Shown piece by piece: positions 9,472 through 18,695 of a stretch of DNA of 49,451 nucleotides. Source of the DNA: JADJOY01 sp046331705 [NCBI: bacterium] (GTDB taxonomy: Bacteria > JADJOY01); contig JAXLQJ010000053.1 of NCBI GenBank assembly GCA_046331705.1, positions 1 to 49,451 of the forward strand. The letters run 5' to 3'. Numbering within the stretch: position 1 is the first letter of the stretch; every line of letters starts with the position of its first letter. The notes beneath the pieces were generated by a model. It was not told the DNA's origin. It made no database searches and saw only the letters and a list, made by a program, of their open reading frames with translations. The translations under genes and the position numbers were made by a program.

Positions 9472-9493
9472 TTGCGCCGCGAGAGACCCGTCC

Positions 9494-10465
9494 GTGCCAT
9501 TTGCGAGCTGGCTGAAGCGCAACGCGTACGCGTGCCTCGGGCTCGGCGCGGCAGCGTGCGAATGGCTGGCGCTGCCGATCTTCGCCGCGTGGGGCGTGGG
9601 GCAGATCGAACGCGAACGGACGGTCGCCACGTCGCTCTGCTTCTACCTGCCGTCGCTGGTGGTGGCGGGAGTACTCGCGGCGGCGTCGCTTCGGGCGCGA
9701 GCGCGTCGGCGCCTGGCAGGGGCCGCCGGGTGGTTCGTGCTGGCGCTGCTTCCGGCGATCGTGGTCGTCGCCGTCGAGAATCAGTGGACCGGCACGGCGC
9801 GGGCTCATGGCGTCTCGATGGCGACGGCCACGCGGCGGGTCGTTCACTGGAACGTGTGGTCGGGCTTCGCTGGATCGTGGTTGGTGCGCCGCGGGCTCGA
9901 GCACGAGCGTGCCGACCTTCTGGTCGTTTCCGAGCTGCCGCCCGAGCGCTCGCTCGACCTGGTGGTGCCGCGCGTCGCAGGCGACTGGTCGGCGGCTCGG
10001 CGCTGGCAGCTCGCGGTGGTCGCCCGCGGAGCGCTCGAACCCGGCGCCCTCGAGCGAAACGGCGCGGCGCGCGTCTGGCCGGTCACGTGGTGGGCGTCGG
10101 AAGGCGAGCGCATCGAGGTGCTGGTGGTCGACGTGCCGTCGGACCCGAGCCAGCTGCGCAGCCCGATCTTGCGCTGGGTGCGGCGTCGCATCACGGCGCT
10201 GGCGCCGGACTTGGTGGTCGGCGACTTCAACACGCCGCGCCGGGCGCGCGGTCTCGAGGCGCTTCCGCCCGGCTACGCCCACGCCTACGAGCGAGCGGGC
10301 TCGGGCTGGTCGGCGACGTTTCCGGTGCCCGTGCCGCTCTGGGCGATCGATCAGACGATCTTCGGCGAGCGCGTCGAGCCGATCGCGTACGTGCTGCGCA
10401 CGCCGCTCGGCAGCGACCACCGCCTGCAGCGCTTCGACTTCGCGTTGCACGCGTGCTCGCCCTGA
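9494..10465 (+). CDS. Membrane-anchored endonuclease/exonuclease/phosphatase-family protein (VanJ-like)
   Basis: A 323-residue protein. The first ~110 residues contain three hydrophobic segments. The rest is an EEP (DNase I-like) fold placed outside the membrane: HWNVWSG, VVSELPPE (catalytic Glu region), GDFNTP, an IDQTIF strand and LGSDHR near the C-terminus. Membrane EEP proteins of the VanJ type act on lipid or lipid-linked phosphates rather than nucleic acid, so a phosphatase or phosphodiesterase role is likelier than a nuclease role. The GTG at 9494 is the best start in frame, although the ribosome site is weak. It is followed on the same strand by a lipid-linked-sugar glycosyltransferase, which fits a lipid-phosphate job. 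Confidence 0.8.
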   Translation: MPFASWLKRNAYACLGLGAAACEWLALPIFAAWGVGQIERERTVATSLCFYLPSLVVAGVLAAASLRARARRRLAGAAGWFVLALLPAIVVVAVENQWTGTARAHGVSMATATRRVVHWNVWSGFAGSWLVRRGLEHERADLLVVSELPPERSLDLVVPRVAGDWSAARRWQLAVVARGALEPGALERNGAARVWPVTWWASEGERIEVLVVDVPSDPSQLRSPILRWVRRRITALAPDLVVGDFNTPRRARGLEALPPGYAHAYERAGSGWSATFPVPVPLWAIDQTIFGERVEPIAYVLRTPLGSDHRLQRFDFALHACSP

Positions 10466-10554
10466 TTCGCGCGGGCCGATCGCGCCGCGCAACCGCCTGT
10501 ATCCGGTCCCGGGCCGTCCGTGGTACGAGCGACTCTTCGTTCGTGGACCCCTCG

Positions 10555-11394
10555 ATGGCCGATCGCTCTCCATCCGCCGCGCCGTCCGGCTCGCCGCCGA
10601 CCTTCTCGCTGGTGATTCCGTGCTTCGAGGATGCGGACCGGCTCGAGCGCAATCTGCCGTTGGCGATGAATCACCTCACGCATGCGGGCGTGGACTTCGA
10701 GGTCGTGGTGGTGGACGACGGTAGCGCCAACCCCGATCGCACCGCGGAGGTCGCACGCACGCTCGGCGTGCGCTTCGCCTCGAGCCCCGCGCATCGGGGC
10801 AAGGGCGCCGCCGTGCGGCTCGGCATGCAGCTCGCGACGGGACGTTTCCGCGCTTTCACCGACGCCGACGTGCCGTTCGAGCTGGACGCGTTGGACCGAC
10901 TGCTCTGGTATCTCGACTTCAAGGAATTCCACATGGTCGCCGGCGATCGCACCCTCGCCGAGTCGGTCTGCCCGGTCGCGCAGCCGTGGGTGCGTCGGCT
11001 CGCGAGCGCCACGTACTCGCAGATCGTCGGCAAGCTCGTCGCCACCGGCTGGTACGACACCCAGTGCGGGCTCAAGGGCTTTCGCGCCGAGGTGGCCGAC
11101 GACTTGTTCGCGGTCGCACGGATCGATGGCTTCGCGTTCGACGTCGAGCTCTTCTACGTCGCGCTCAAGCGCAACTACGACATCAAGCGGATTCCCGTTC
11201 GGCTGCGAACGAGCGAGCGTTCGAGCGTGCGCCTGGTGCGCGACGGCTTCGACATGCTGAGCGACCTCCCGAAGCTCAAGCTGAATCACGTGCTGGGGCG
11301 TTACGCGCCGCGCGTCCCGGTGGCGCCCTCGGTGCAGAGCGCTCCGCGCGAGGCCGAGGCCTGGCTTCGCGAGCGGCAGCAGCTTCCGCGCTGA
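10555..11394 (+). CDS. Family 2 glycosyltransferase, dolichyl-phosphate glucosyltransferase (ALG5)-like
   Basis: A 279-residue GT-A fold enzyme. It has the opening strand FSLVIPCFEDADRL, a VVVDDGS nucleotide-sugar motif, GKGAAVRLGM, and the metal-binding TDADVPFELD. The later acceptor-side block is CGLKGFRA...FAFDVELFY, with LKRNYDIKRIPVRL. This order is that of polyprenyl-phosphate glycosyltransferases of the ALG5/DPM1 type, which move a sugar from a nucleotide donor to a lipid phosphate. It lacks the C-terminal membrane helices of some relatives. The ATG at 10555 gives the normal N-terminus for the family. The neighbouring GT-C-like membrane protein on the other strand could use the lipid-linked sugar (inference). 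Confidence 0.88.
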   Translation: MADRSPSAAPSGSPPTFSLVIPCFEDADRLERNLPLAMNHLTHAGVDFEVVVVDDGSANPDRTAEVARTLGVRFASSPAHRGKGAAVRLGMQLATGRFRAFTDADVPFELDALDRLLWYLDFKEFHMVAGDRTLAESVCPVAQPWVRRLASATYSQIVGKLVATGWYDTQCGLKGFRAEVADDLFAVARIDGFAFDVELFYVALKRNYDIKRIPVRLRTSERSSVRLVRDGFDMLSDLPKLKLNHVLGRYAPRVPVAPSVQSAPREAEAWLRERQQLPR

Positions 11395-11414
11395 GCGTCG
11401 GCGTCCTGCGCCGG

Positions 11415-13124
11415 TCACTCGGCAGGCAGCAGCGTGGCCAAGGCGCGCATCGCTTGCGGCGAGGTGGCGAGGATTGCCACCGCGTCCGAATCAACCACGC
11501 TCGACTCCGGCAACATCCCATCGTTCGAGTGCCACGTACCATCGGCTCGCAGCGCTTCCACGTGGAGCGGGATGCCTTCGCGCGCTGCCGCGGACACGAG
11601 CCGCGGCGCAATCTCGAGCGCCTCCGGCTCGCCGTGCGGGTGTGCGCGAGGTCCTGGCAGCAAGAACATCGTGCCCGCATCGGCGAGCCAGTCGTGGGTG
11701 CACGCGACGGCGCACGAGGTCGGCGGCGGACAGCAGGCCGCCACATCGGGGCGCTCGAGCGCGAGCGGCCAGGCCCAATGGTACGTCGACACCACGCGGG
11801 TCACGGGGTGCTCGGCCAGCTTGGGCAGAATCGCGTGATGCACCGCGACCGCCGGGTACGCGAGGTTGGGGTGCTCGACGTGAAACCGCTTCTCGTACGC
11901 TTCCACGCCCGAGAGGGTCCAGATCGCGACGAAGCCCACGGCGCCCGCGCGCGCCAATCCGCGCATCGACCACGCGTGCGCCAGTGCCAGCCCCGCAAGC
12001 CCGACGAGATGCGGGACGATGGGGGTCACGTTCCACGCGGCGCTGTCCGCGAAGCGGGTGAGCAGATGGGGCGCCAGCGTGAAGAGGCTGCCCGCCGTAT
12101 GGATCTGCGCGAGGTACCGCACGCGCGCTTCGTCATCCGAGCGCTCGCCCGCCGTCTCGTTCTCTGCGCGCCGCGTGGCCAGTCCCCGAATGCCTCCCCA
12201 CACCGCGAGCCCGAGTAGCGCGTAGAAGAGCGGCCACTCCATCAGCCGTACGCGCTCGGGGTGGAAGAGATTCGCGAAGCCTCGCTGCGCCAGCGCGAGC
12301 ACGCTCCCTCCGGCAGGCGCGGCGGTGGGCCGCCACACGAGCGACAGCATGCGCTCGAACACGGCCGGGCCGGCGGCGCGAGCGTCGAGCGCCAGCAAGG
12401 CGATCGCGCTCGCCAGCGCGCCAGCAGCGAGCGCGCCCAACCAGGCCGCCAGGCGTGCAGCGCTCGCGCTTTGCCAGCGAAGCCACGCCAGCGTCGCGGC
12501 CACGGCGGCAACCGTCGGGAACGCTGCCGGCGCCACGAGAGCCAACGCGGCGAGCGCGGCGCCGAGCAGCGCTGCGCGTCCCGATGTGGTCGCGCTGCGA
12601 GGGCCGGGTGCCAGGGTCACCGCCAGGGCGGCCGCCACCGCACCGGCGCAATAAGTGCCGAAGGTCTGGATCGTGTTGGTGATCCAGCCTTGCTGCGGGA
12701 AGAGCAGCAGAACGCCCGGCACCAGTGCCTGCCACGTGGGCAACAAGCCTCTCCACCAGCGCATCCACAGCAGCAGCGTGGTGCCGGCGAGAACGATCGC
12801 GATGAGGCGTACGGCCATCGTGATGGCGTGCGGGCTCGCGACCGGCAGCGCCGCGAGCAGATAGCCGAGGGCCACGCCGCCGCCGTTCACGTGGCCCGTG
12901 GGCGGGCTCAACACCAGCCACTCGCCGGCGCGAATGCGGTTTCGCGTGTCCACCACGTCGTGGATCTCGTCGGCATGGAGCACGCCGAAGAACCCGTTGG
13001 GGAAGACGAAGATCTGTGCGTGGATGGCGGCGAACACCAGCGCGATGGCGAGCGCGGCTAGCGTTGCGAGCCTGGCGCCGTCGCGACGGACGGCGGACGG
13101 CGTGCTCGCGCCGTCGTTGCTCAC
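11415..13124 (-). CDS. Polytopic membrane protein, probable GT-C-type glycosyltransferase
   Basis: A 569-residue integral membrane protein with about ten hydrophobic segments in the first 400 residues and a soluble C-terminal part. The first loop after helix 1 has acidic residues in the stretch HADEIHDVVDTRNRIRAGEW. This is the place where GT-C enzymes (GT39/GT83-like) carry their catalytic Asp/Glu. No named subfamily is recognisable. The GTG at 13124 overlaps the stop of the upstream SGNH gene (GTGA), so the two are translationally coupled. A lipid-linked sugar donor would be consistent with the neighbouring ALG5-like enzyme. Assignment to GT-C is inference from topology and the acidic loop. 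Confidence 0.75.
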   Translation of the reverse strand: MSNDGASTPSAVRRDGARLATLAALAIALVFAAIHAQIFVFPNGFFGVLHADEIHDVVDTRNRIRAGEWLVLSPPTGHVNGGGVALGYLLAALPVASPHAITMAVRLIAIVLAGTTLLLWMRWWRGLLPTWQALVPGVLLLFPQQGWITNTIQTFGTYCAGAVAAALAVTLAPGPRSATTSGRAALLGAALAALALVAPAAFPTVAAVAATLAWLRWQSASAARLAAWLGALAAGALASAIALLALDARAAGPAVFERMLSLVWRPTAAPAGGSVLALAQRGFANLFHPERVRLMEWPLFYALLGLAVWGGIRGLATRRAENETAGERSDDEARVRYLAQIHTAGSLFTLAPHLLTRFADSAAWNVTPIVPHLVGLAGLALAHAWSMRGLARAGAVGFVAIWTLSGVEAYEKRFHVEHPNLAYPAVAVHHAILPKLAEHPVTRVVSTYHWAWPLALERPDVAACCPPPTSCAVACTHDWLADAGTMFLLPGPRAHPHGEPEALEIAPRLVSAAAREGIPLHVEALRADGTWHSNDGMLPESSVVDSDAVAILATSPQAMRALATLLPAE

Positions 13125-14497
13125 GGCAAGGCCGCCAGACGCGGCCACAGCACCGCGAAGTAGGCGGCAGCGACCAGCTCGTGTCCCTCCGGCGTGGGGT
13201 GCATCCATTCCTCGAAGAGCGGATGCTTGCCGATCTCACCGCGTGCGAATTGCTGCTCCATCCGCGCCGCCGTGAGCCCGCGCTGCGCAGCGAGCTCGCC
13301 CAGCACCAAGTCGAGCGATGCGTTCACGGTGTTTCGTCCCATGGCGAAGTCGTCGATCACCTGCTCCAGATCGGTGAGCGCCAAGTCGCGCTCACGGGCG
13401 TAGGCGCGCACCGCCGGATTGTGGACGCGCTCGATGTAGGCGCGCCAGTCGTCGAGCGAGAACAGGGTGGCGCAGGGAGACGTGGGGCAGCGGTAGTGGT
13501 CGAAGTCGTGAGGCACGGTGGTCACGACCGCGAGCGGTATCCCGCGCGCGCTGGCGAGATCGAGGATCGCGTCGAATCGCTGGCGGGTGTGAAGCCAACC
13601 GAGGTCGAAGTCGTCGAGCATGGAGGGGGACGGAGCGCGCGGCGTGGGATGTTCGCGCGTGCACTCGGCCCGCCAATTCGGTGTCTGCTTCCAGGCATCG
13701 GGTGCGGGACGCACCACGCGTGCGGCGGAAGCGATCAAGCGCTGGCGCCGGTGGTGCTCGCGCTCCGCGGCGAGCTCCGCACGGTGGCGCGCGTGCCACG
13801 GCGAGAGCGCCGTCACGTCGTCGAGCGAGCGCTCGCCGTCGAGGTAGGCGCGCACGACGTCGTCCCCGCCTTGCCCATCCACCGGGCTCTGGCTGTCCTG
13901 GAACACGTCGCACGAGACCACGTCGTTCACCTCTTCGCCGAGGATCACGCCGTCGAGCTCGAGCGCGCCGGCCCGCCATTCGAAGAACTTCCGCGAGTCT
14001 TCCGACGTGCCACCCTGGAACGCGGCGTTGAGCACTTCGAAGCGCGTGCGCTTGCCGTGCCTCGCGGCCGCTTCGCCGAGCAGTCGTTCCAGCTTGGCGG
14101 GCCAACGCAGGTGCCAGATCCAGCCGCCGCTCGTCGAGCCTCCCAGCACCAGCAGGCGGTAGGTGTCGGGGGGCTTGGGCGTCGCATAGACCCGGTCGAT
14201 CGGCCCCAGAAAACCCTGCGGCGTCGTGGTGAAGCCCTGCGCGGTCTGACAGCCGGGAACCAGACAACGGTCGAGCGGGGCGTTCCACAAGCGCCCGCAG
14301 TCCGCGGCGCCGAACGCGGTGCAATGAACCCGCAGCAGGGCGCCTGGGCCGGGAATCGGGTCGTCGGGAACGACTTGCGCCGCAAGCGTGAAGTGGAGCC
14401 GGATGGCGATGACCAACGCCGCGCCGGCGAGCGTCGACGTCAGCGCGGTGAAGACGAGCTTGCGGAAGAGCGAAGGGCGCGGCTCGTGATCCGGCAT
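13121..14497 (-). CDS. Membrane-anchored SGNH/GDSL-hydrolase-fold protein
   Basis: A 458-residue protein with one N-terminal membrane anchor (about residues 12-38) and a large extracytoplasmic domain. It shows SGNH-family blocks: LVLGGSTSGGW with the nucleophile-type Ser at about 121, the QGGTSED stretch, GEEVND in the position of the GxND block, and HPTPEGHE near the C-terminus as the catalytic-His block. Four Cys between residues 59 and 83 could form disulfides. Such enzymes are esterases or O-acyl transferases on polysaccharides or peptidoglycan. Its 4-nt overlap with the GT-C-like gene suggests it modifies the same product. Confidence 0.78.
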   Translation of the reverse strand: MPDHEPRPSLFRKLVFTALTSTLAGAALVIAIRLHFTLAAQVVPDDPIPGPGALLRVHCTAFGAADCGRLWNAPLDRCLVPGCQTAQGFTTTPQGFLGPIDRVYATPKPPDTYRLLVLGGSTSGGWIWHLRWPAKLERLLGEAAARHGKRTRFEVLNAAFQGGTSEDSRKFFEWRAGALELDGVILGEEVNDVVSCDVFQDSQSPVDGQGGDDVVRAYLDGERSLDDVTALSPWHARHRAELAAEREHHRRQRLIASAARVVRPAPDAWKQTPNWRAECTREHPTPRAPSPSMLDDFDLGWLHTRQRFDAILDLASARGIPLAVVTTVPHDFDHYRCPTSPCATLFSLDDWRAYIERVHNPAVRAYARERDLALTDLEQVIDDFAMGRNTVNASLDLVLGELAAQRGLTAARMEQQFARGEIGKHPLFEEWMHPTPEGHELVAAAYFAVLWPRLAALP

Positions 14498-14540
14498 CGG
14501 GCGATGCGGGCACGCGACGCGGGCGCCGCGGGCGCACTCC

Positions 14541-15113
14541 TCACAGATCGCGCCAGCGCGGATCGTTGACGCGCGTTTGCGCGATGAAGCGGCGCAGGTC
14601 GCCGACGGTGGTGATGCCGTGGCTCGCGCCGTAACGCAACACCTTGGGACCGCTCTTGAGCAACAGGCCGACGTAGCCGCGCACCAACAAGCGGCGAAAC
14701 GGCGCTACCACGCGAAAGCCGATCTGCTCTTCGGGATTGCGATCCACGATGGCGCGGAAGAGCGCCACGGCGAAGTCGCCCACGTCGCCGGCCACCGAGG
14801 TGATGGCGTCGATGGAGGGAGGCGTGAACCGGAACGCGAAGTCGGGATCGGAGGTGGGACCGGGAAGCAGCAAGCTCTGCCCGTCGTGGCGAAGGAGATG
14901 GAACTCGCCCGGGACGTGGCTGAAGTAGACACGGCTCGAAGCGCCGTCGGCGACGTTCTTCGCTGCGGCGATCCACGCCGGATGGCTCAGGAAGAACTGC
15001 GCGAGCTTGGAGACGTAGGGGTCCGAGTATTGGGCGCAGTCCTCGATGCCGTGCGGATGCGCGGGCGAGCCGCTGCGCTTGGCTCGCGTGCGCCCCGAAG
15101 GTTGTGTCGCCAC
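14541..15113 (-). CDS. Conserved hypothetical protein, 190 aa
   Basis: I do not recognise this family. The 190-residue protein has no signal peptide or clear membrane helix. It contains a stretch with several aromatic residues (CAQYSDPYVSKLAQFFLSHP), an HVPGEFHLLRHDG segment and a basic C-terminal part ending in a VGDLRRFIAQTRV helix. The start lies 6 nt after the stop of the phosphoglycerate mutase gene on the same strand, so they are likely cotranscribed. The 43-nt gap to the SGNH gene suggests the transcript may continue. Confidence 0.7.
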   Translation of the reverse strand: MATQPSGRTRAKRSGSPAHPHGIEDCAQYSDPYVSKLAQFFLSHPAWIAAAKNVADGASSRVYFSHVPGEFHLLRHDGQSLLLPGPTSDPDFAFRFTPPSIDAITSVAGDVGDFAVALFRAIVDRNPEEQIGFRVVAPFRRLLVRGYVGLLLKSGPKVLRYGASHGITTVGDLRRFIAQTRVNDPRWRDL

Positions 15114-15119
15114 CGTCGC

Positions 15120-16790
15120 CTACCGATCGAAGTGGATGAGTGACGGGTCGTAGCCGTCGGGTGTCTCGTAGCCGAGCAGCGCGAGGCAAGTCGCGGCGAC
15201 GTTGGAGAGGCCGCGGCGTGCGAGCGCCGTGTTCACCTGGTACTCGCCCGCGTAGAGCGGATCGAAGATCGCGAACGGCACCGGGTTGAGGGTGTGGCTG
15301 GTGCGGGATTGGGGGCGGCCGGTGAGTTTGTTGGGCTTCGGCTCCCCGTTCTTGTCGCGCTCGAACATGTCGTCGGCGTTGCCGTGATCGGCGGTGACGA
15401 TGGCGATGCCGCCCAGCTTCTCGACGGTGCGCAGCAAGCGGCCGAGGCTCAAATCCACGGCCTCCACGGCGAGCACGGTGGAATCCAGGGCGCCGGTGTG
15501 CCCGACCATGTCGCCGTTGGCGAAGTTGATGCGCGCGAAGCGGTGGCGTCCGCTCTCGAGCGCGCCGATGGTGGCGTCGGCGATCTCGGCGGCCTTCATC
15601 CAGGGCCGCTCCTCGAACGGCAACCGATCGGAGGGCACCTCCACGTAGGTCTCGGTCTTGGGATCGAAGCAGCCGCTGCGATTGCCGTTCCAGAAATACG
15701 TGACGTGGCCGAATTTCTGAGTCTCGGAGCACGCGAACTGCGTCACCTTCGCCGCGGCGAGCATCTCGCCCATGGTTCGGCCGATGGCCGGTGGCTCCAC
15801 CAGGTAATGCTTCGGGACGTGGGTGTCGCCGTCGTATTCCATCATGCCGGCGTAGAGCACCTGGGGGCGCTGGCCGCGATCGAAGTACGGGAAGTCGTCG
15901 TCCCCGAAGGCGCGGCTGATCTCGATGGCGCGGTCGCCGCGGAAGTTGAAGAACACCACGGCATCGCCGTCGCGGATCGGCGCGACGGGCTCACCCTTCT
16001 CGGCGATCACGAACGCCGGCAGATCCTGATCGATCACGCCGGGCTTCTCGGCGCGGAACGTCTCGATCGCCTGGGTGGCGCTCTCGAAGCGGCGCCCTTC
16101 GCCGCGCACGTGCGTCTTCCAGCCGATCTCCACCATGCCCCAGTTGGCGCCGTAGCGGTCCATGGTGACCTTCATGCGCCCGCCACCCGAAGCGATTCGG
16201 AAGCGGCGGCCGTCCTTGCCATCGAAGTCGGCGAGGATGCGCTCCAGGCGATCGACGTAGACGAGCGCGCTCGTCTCGGGGACGTCGCGGCCGTCGAGGA
16301 GCGGGTGCACGTAGAGCTGGCGGACGCCCTCCGCGGCGGCGCGGCGAACGAGCGCCTCGACATGGTCGAGGTGACTGTGGACGTTGCCGTCGGAGAGAAG
16401 GCCGATCAGGTGGAGCGCGCGGTCGCTTGGCGTGAGCCGGTCGACGATCGAGCGCCACACCGCGCCCTGCCAGAGCCGCCCCGACTCGATCGCCGCGCCC
16501 ACCAGCTTCGAGCCCTGGTCGAAGACGCGCCCGGCGCCCATCGCGTTGTGGCCGACCTCCGAGTTGCCCATGTCCTCGTCGGAGGGGAGCCCCACGGCCT
16601 TGCCGTGCGCGCGCAGCTCGATCCACGTGTGCTTCGCGCGTAGCAGGTCGAGCGTGGGCTTGCGCGCCAGCTCGACGGCGTTGCCTGCGTCGAGCTCACG
16701 GCAGCCGATCCCGTCCATGACCACGACCAGAAGCGGCCCGGGCCGGCCGCGAAAACGGGGATTCAGGGTGAGCTTGAGATCGTCGGCCAT
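15120..16790 (-). CDS. gpmI: Cofactor-independent phosphoglycerate mutase (plant-like type)
   Basis: A 556-residue enzyme that interconverts 3- and 2-phosphoglycerate in glycolysis and gluconeogenesis, using two metal ions and a phosphoserine. The Ser is Ser77 in DMGNSEVGHNAMGAGR. Other family blocks are LLVVVMDGIGCRE, HLIGLLSDGNVHSH, LYVHPLLDGRD, SGGGRMKVTMDRY, VVFFNFRGDRA, FACSETQKFGHVTYFWNGN, GDMVGHTG and VTADHGNADDM. The NAMGAGR, MDRYGANW and FFWNGN-like blocks and the length match plant and trypanosomatid iPGM better than the ~510-residue E. coli type. The ATG at 16790 gives the conserved N-terminus; the open frame upstream has shadow composition. The gene heads the transcript that includes the 190-residue protein. 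Confidence 0.95.
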   Translation of the reverse strand: MADDLKLTLNPRFRGRPGPLLVVVMDGIGCRELDAGNAVELARKPTLDLLRAKHTWIELRAHGKAVGLPSDEDMGNSEVGHNAMGAGRVFDQGSKLVGAAIESGRLWQGAVWRSIVDRLTPSDRALHLIGLLSDGNVHSHLDHVEALVRRAAAEGVRQLYVHPLLDGRDVPETSALVYVDRLERILADFDGKDGRRFRIASGGGRMKVTMDRYGANWGMVEIGWKTHVRGEGRRFESATQAIETFRAEKPGVIDQDLPAFVIAEKGEPVAPIRDGDAVVFFNFRGDRAIEISRAFGDDDFPYFDRGQRPQVLYAGMMEYDGDTHVPKHYLVEPPAIGRTMGEMLAAAKVTQFACSETQKFGHVTYFWNGNRSGCFDPKTETYVEVPSDRLPFEERPWMKAAEIADATIGALESGRHRFARINFANGDMVGHTGALDSTVLAVEAVDLSLGRLLRTVEKLGGIAIVTADHGNADDMFERDKNGEPKPNKLTGRPQSRTSHTLNPVPFAIFDPLYAGEYQVNTALARRGLSNVAATCLALLGYETPDGYDPSLIHFDR

Positions 16791-16953
16791 CGAGCGGGCT
16801 CCCGAGACGACGAGGGCGGGGCCACCGCGTGCGGCGAACCCTGCGGCAGCTGCATGTCGAGATAGCCGACGCCAACGGCGTTGAGAAGCACCGCCTCGGG
16901 CCTGGCGCGGCGGGGTCCCGCGCGCTTCGAACGCGCGCCGTGTGGCGCGCTCG

Positions 16954-17886
16954 TCACGGCCCCGGCTTGGGGCCGGGGGTGGGGGCGTCGTCACCCATGA
17001 GCGGGTTGTGCTCGCGGGCGGCGAGGCCGGTCATGAAGAGCTGAGCGGTGGCGTCGCTCTCGAGGAGCTGGTTGATGAGCGCGCCCAGGCGCACGCCGGC
17101 GCGGGTCAGCTGGTCCTCCACGACGCGCCTGCGCGCGTCGCCGTAGGCGTTGGTGACCACGCCGTCTTCGGGCAGCTCGTAGGCGATCTCGGTGGCGATG
17201 CGGTGGGTTTCGCGGGCCCAGGCCAGCGGATCGAGCTGGGTGCCGGCCATGGCGCGCTCTTCGTCGCCGATACGCGCGCCGAGCCGAGCCGCCACGTCGC
17301 GCCACGAGCCGGGGATCTGCTCCACCAGGGTCGTGTCCCAGTATTCGTGGAGGGAGATGCTGCGTTTGCTCGCCACCGCGGGCCGGATGTCGATGCGATT
17401 GCCGCCGCCGTCGCGGTCGAAGCCGACGTGCAGCGGCTGGTGGATGTCGCCCACGAAATGGCTCAGGAAGGCGAGCGCCCGTAGCGAGCCGCGGTTGGGC
17501 TCGCCGCCGGCGATGAGGGCGCGGGCGTAGTGCTCGATGCCTTCGGTCACGCAGTGCTCGCGGCAATCGCGGGCGAGGTCGATGTCGCCGTGCGCGCCGC
17601 GCTCGATGTGGACGTCCAGGTAGTGACGCGGCTTGTCGTCGGCGTAGCGAGGGTCGTCGCGCACCAGGTCGGGCCAGAGGCAAGTCTCGTTGAACTGGGG
17701 GTGGTCGGGATCGGTGGCGAGCAGCTCGCGCACGTTGCTCTTCACGCGCGCCGTCAGCTCGTTCCACGCGATCTCGCACACGATGCGATGGCCGGCGAAG
17801 CCCCACGCCTTGGCCTCGCGCGGAGATCCGGACGCGACGGCGGCAAGCACGACCGTCAGCAGCGTGACGCGGCGGGCGCGCACCAT
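16954..17886 (-). CDS. Secreted S1/P1-type zinc nuclease
   Basis: A 310-residue exported enzyme. A signal peptide ends at AKA, so mature protein starts at Trp28 of WGFAGHRIV. In S1/P1 nucleases this N-terminal Trp is itself a zinc ligand. Further ligands lie in HYLDVH, in LSHFVGDIHQPLHVG and in HEYWD. The family cleaves single-stranded DNA and RNA and 3'-nucleotides. A role in phosphate or nucleotide scavenging outside the cytoplasm is likely. The C-terminus is a short Pro-rich tail. The ATG at 17886 gives a normal signal peptide. It lies 41 nt after the SDR gene on the same strand; a functional link is not obvious. Confidence 0.93.
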   Translation of the reverse strand: MVRARRVTLLTVVLAAVASGSPREAKAWGFAGHRIVCEIAWNELTARVKSNVRELLATDPDHPQFNETCLWPDLVRDDPRYADDKPRHYLDVHIERGAHGDIDLARDCREHCVTEGIEHYARALIAGGEPNRGSLRALAFLSHFVGDIHQPLHVGFDRDGGGNRIDIRPAVASKRSISLHEYWDTTLVEQIPGSWRDVAARLGARIGDEERAMAGTQLDPLAWARETHRIATEIAYELPEDGVVTNAYGDARRRVVEDQLTRAGVRLGALINQLLESDATAQLFMTGLAAREHNPLMGDDAPTPGPKPGP

Positions 17887-17927
17887 CGATGGCGAGATCC
17901 GGCTCGAGGCCAAGCGCGTGGGCACGA

Positions 17928-18695
17928 TCACATCCGCATCCCACCGTCGATGTCGATGCACCGGCCGGTGAAGAAGTCGCATTCGATGATGAACTTGATG
18001 CCCATGAAGATCTCCTCCGGCAGACCGGGGCGGCCGAGCGGGACGGCCTTGAGCATGCCTTGCAGCACCTCGGGCCGCATGCCCTTCAGGATCGGCGTCT
18101 CGATGAAGCCGGGCGCGATGGCGCCGGTGCGGATCCCGTAGCGCGCCAGCTCCTTGCCCCACAGCTCGGTGTCCGCCACCAGGCCGGCCTTGGCCGCCGA
18201 GTAGTTGCTCTGCCCGGGGTTTCCGTAGCGGGCGAGGCTCGAGATGTTCACGATCACGGCGGGGCCAGCGTCGTGCTCGATGACGCGGGCCGCGAACTCG
18301 CGGGTGCAGAGGAACGGGCCGGTGAGATCCACGTCGATCACCTTCTGCCATTGATCGAGCGTCATCTTCTTCAGCGTGCCGGTCTCCTTGTCCTTCTTGA
18401 CCAGCAGCGCGTCGCGGAAGAGGCCGGCGTTGTTGACGAGCCCATTGAGCCCTCCGAAGGCAGCCCAGGCCTCGTCCATCAGCTTCACCACCGCCTCTTC
18501 CTTGGAGACGTCCGCGGTGAAGCCCTCGACCTTGCCGGCGAAGCCCTTCGCTTCCGCCTTCAGGGATTCGAGGCCGTCGGCGGCGATGTCGCACGCGGCG
18601 ACCTTGGCGCCGAGCTCGGCCAAGCGCAGCGCGAAATGCCGTCCCATGCCGCTTGCCGCACCGGTCACGACGATCTTGAGCTGATCGAGCTTCAT
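17928..18695 (-). CDS. Short-chain dehydrogenase/reductase
   Basis: A 255-residue classical SDR. The cofactor motif TGAASGMG is at residues 11-18, and NNAG follows the central strand. The catalytic set is Ser in VNISSLARYG and YSAAKAG (YxxxK). The acidic residue at the end of strand 2 (ACDIAADG) suggests NAD rather than NADP. The C-terminus FFTGRCIDIDGGMRM is typical of the family. The ATG at 18695 has an AGGAGG ribosome site. The substrate cannot be predicted. It has an insertion of about 12 residues after NNAG (LVKKDKETGTLKKM) compared with many short SDRs. Confidence 0.93.
   Translation of the reverse strand: MKLDQLKIVVTGAASGMGRHFALRLAELGAKVAACDIAADGLESLKAEAKGFAGKVEGFTADVSKEEAVVKLMDEAWAAFGGLNGLVNNAGLFRDALLVKKDKETGTLKKMTLDQWQKVIDVDLTGPFLCTREFAARVIEHDAGPAVIVNISSLARYGNPGQSNYSAAKAGLVADTELWGKELARYGIRTGAIAPGFIETPILKGMRPEVLQGMLKAVPLGRPGLPEEIFMGIKFIIECDFFTGRCIDIDGGMRM

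Noticed and set aside
11395-11414. Small 5-bp hairpin between the convergent GT2 and GT-C-like genes
   Set aside because: Stem too short to call a terminator in GC-rich DNA.
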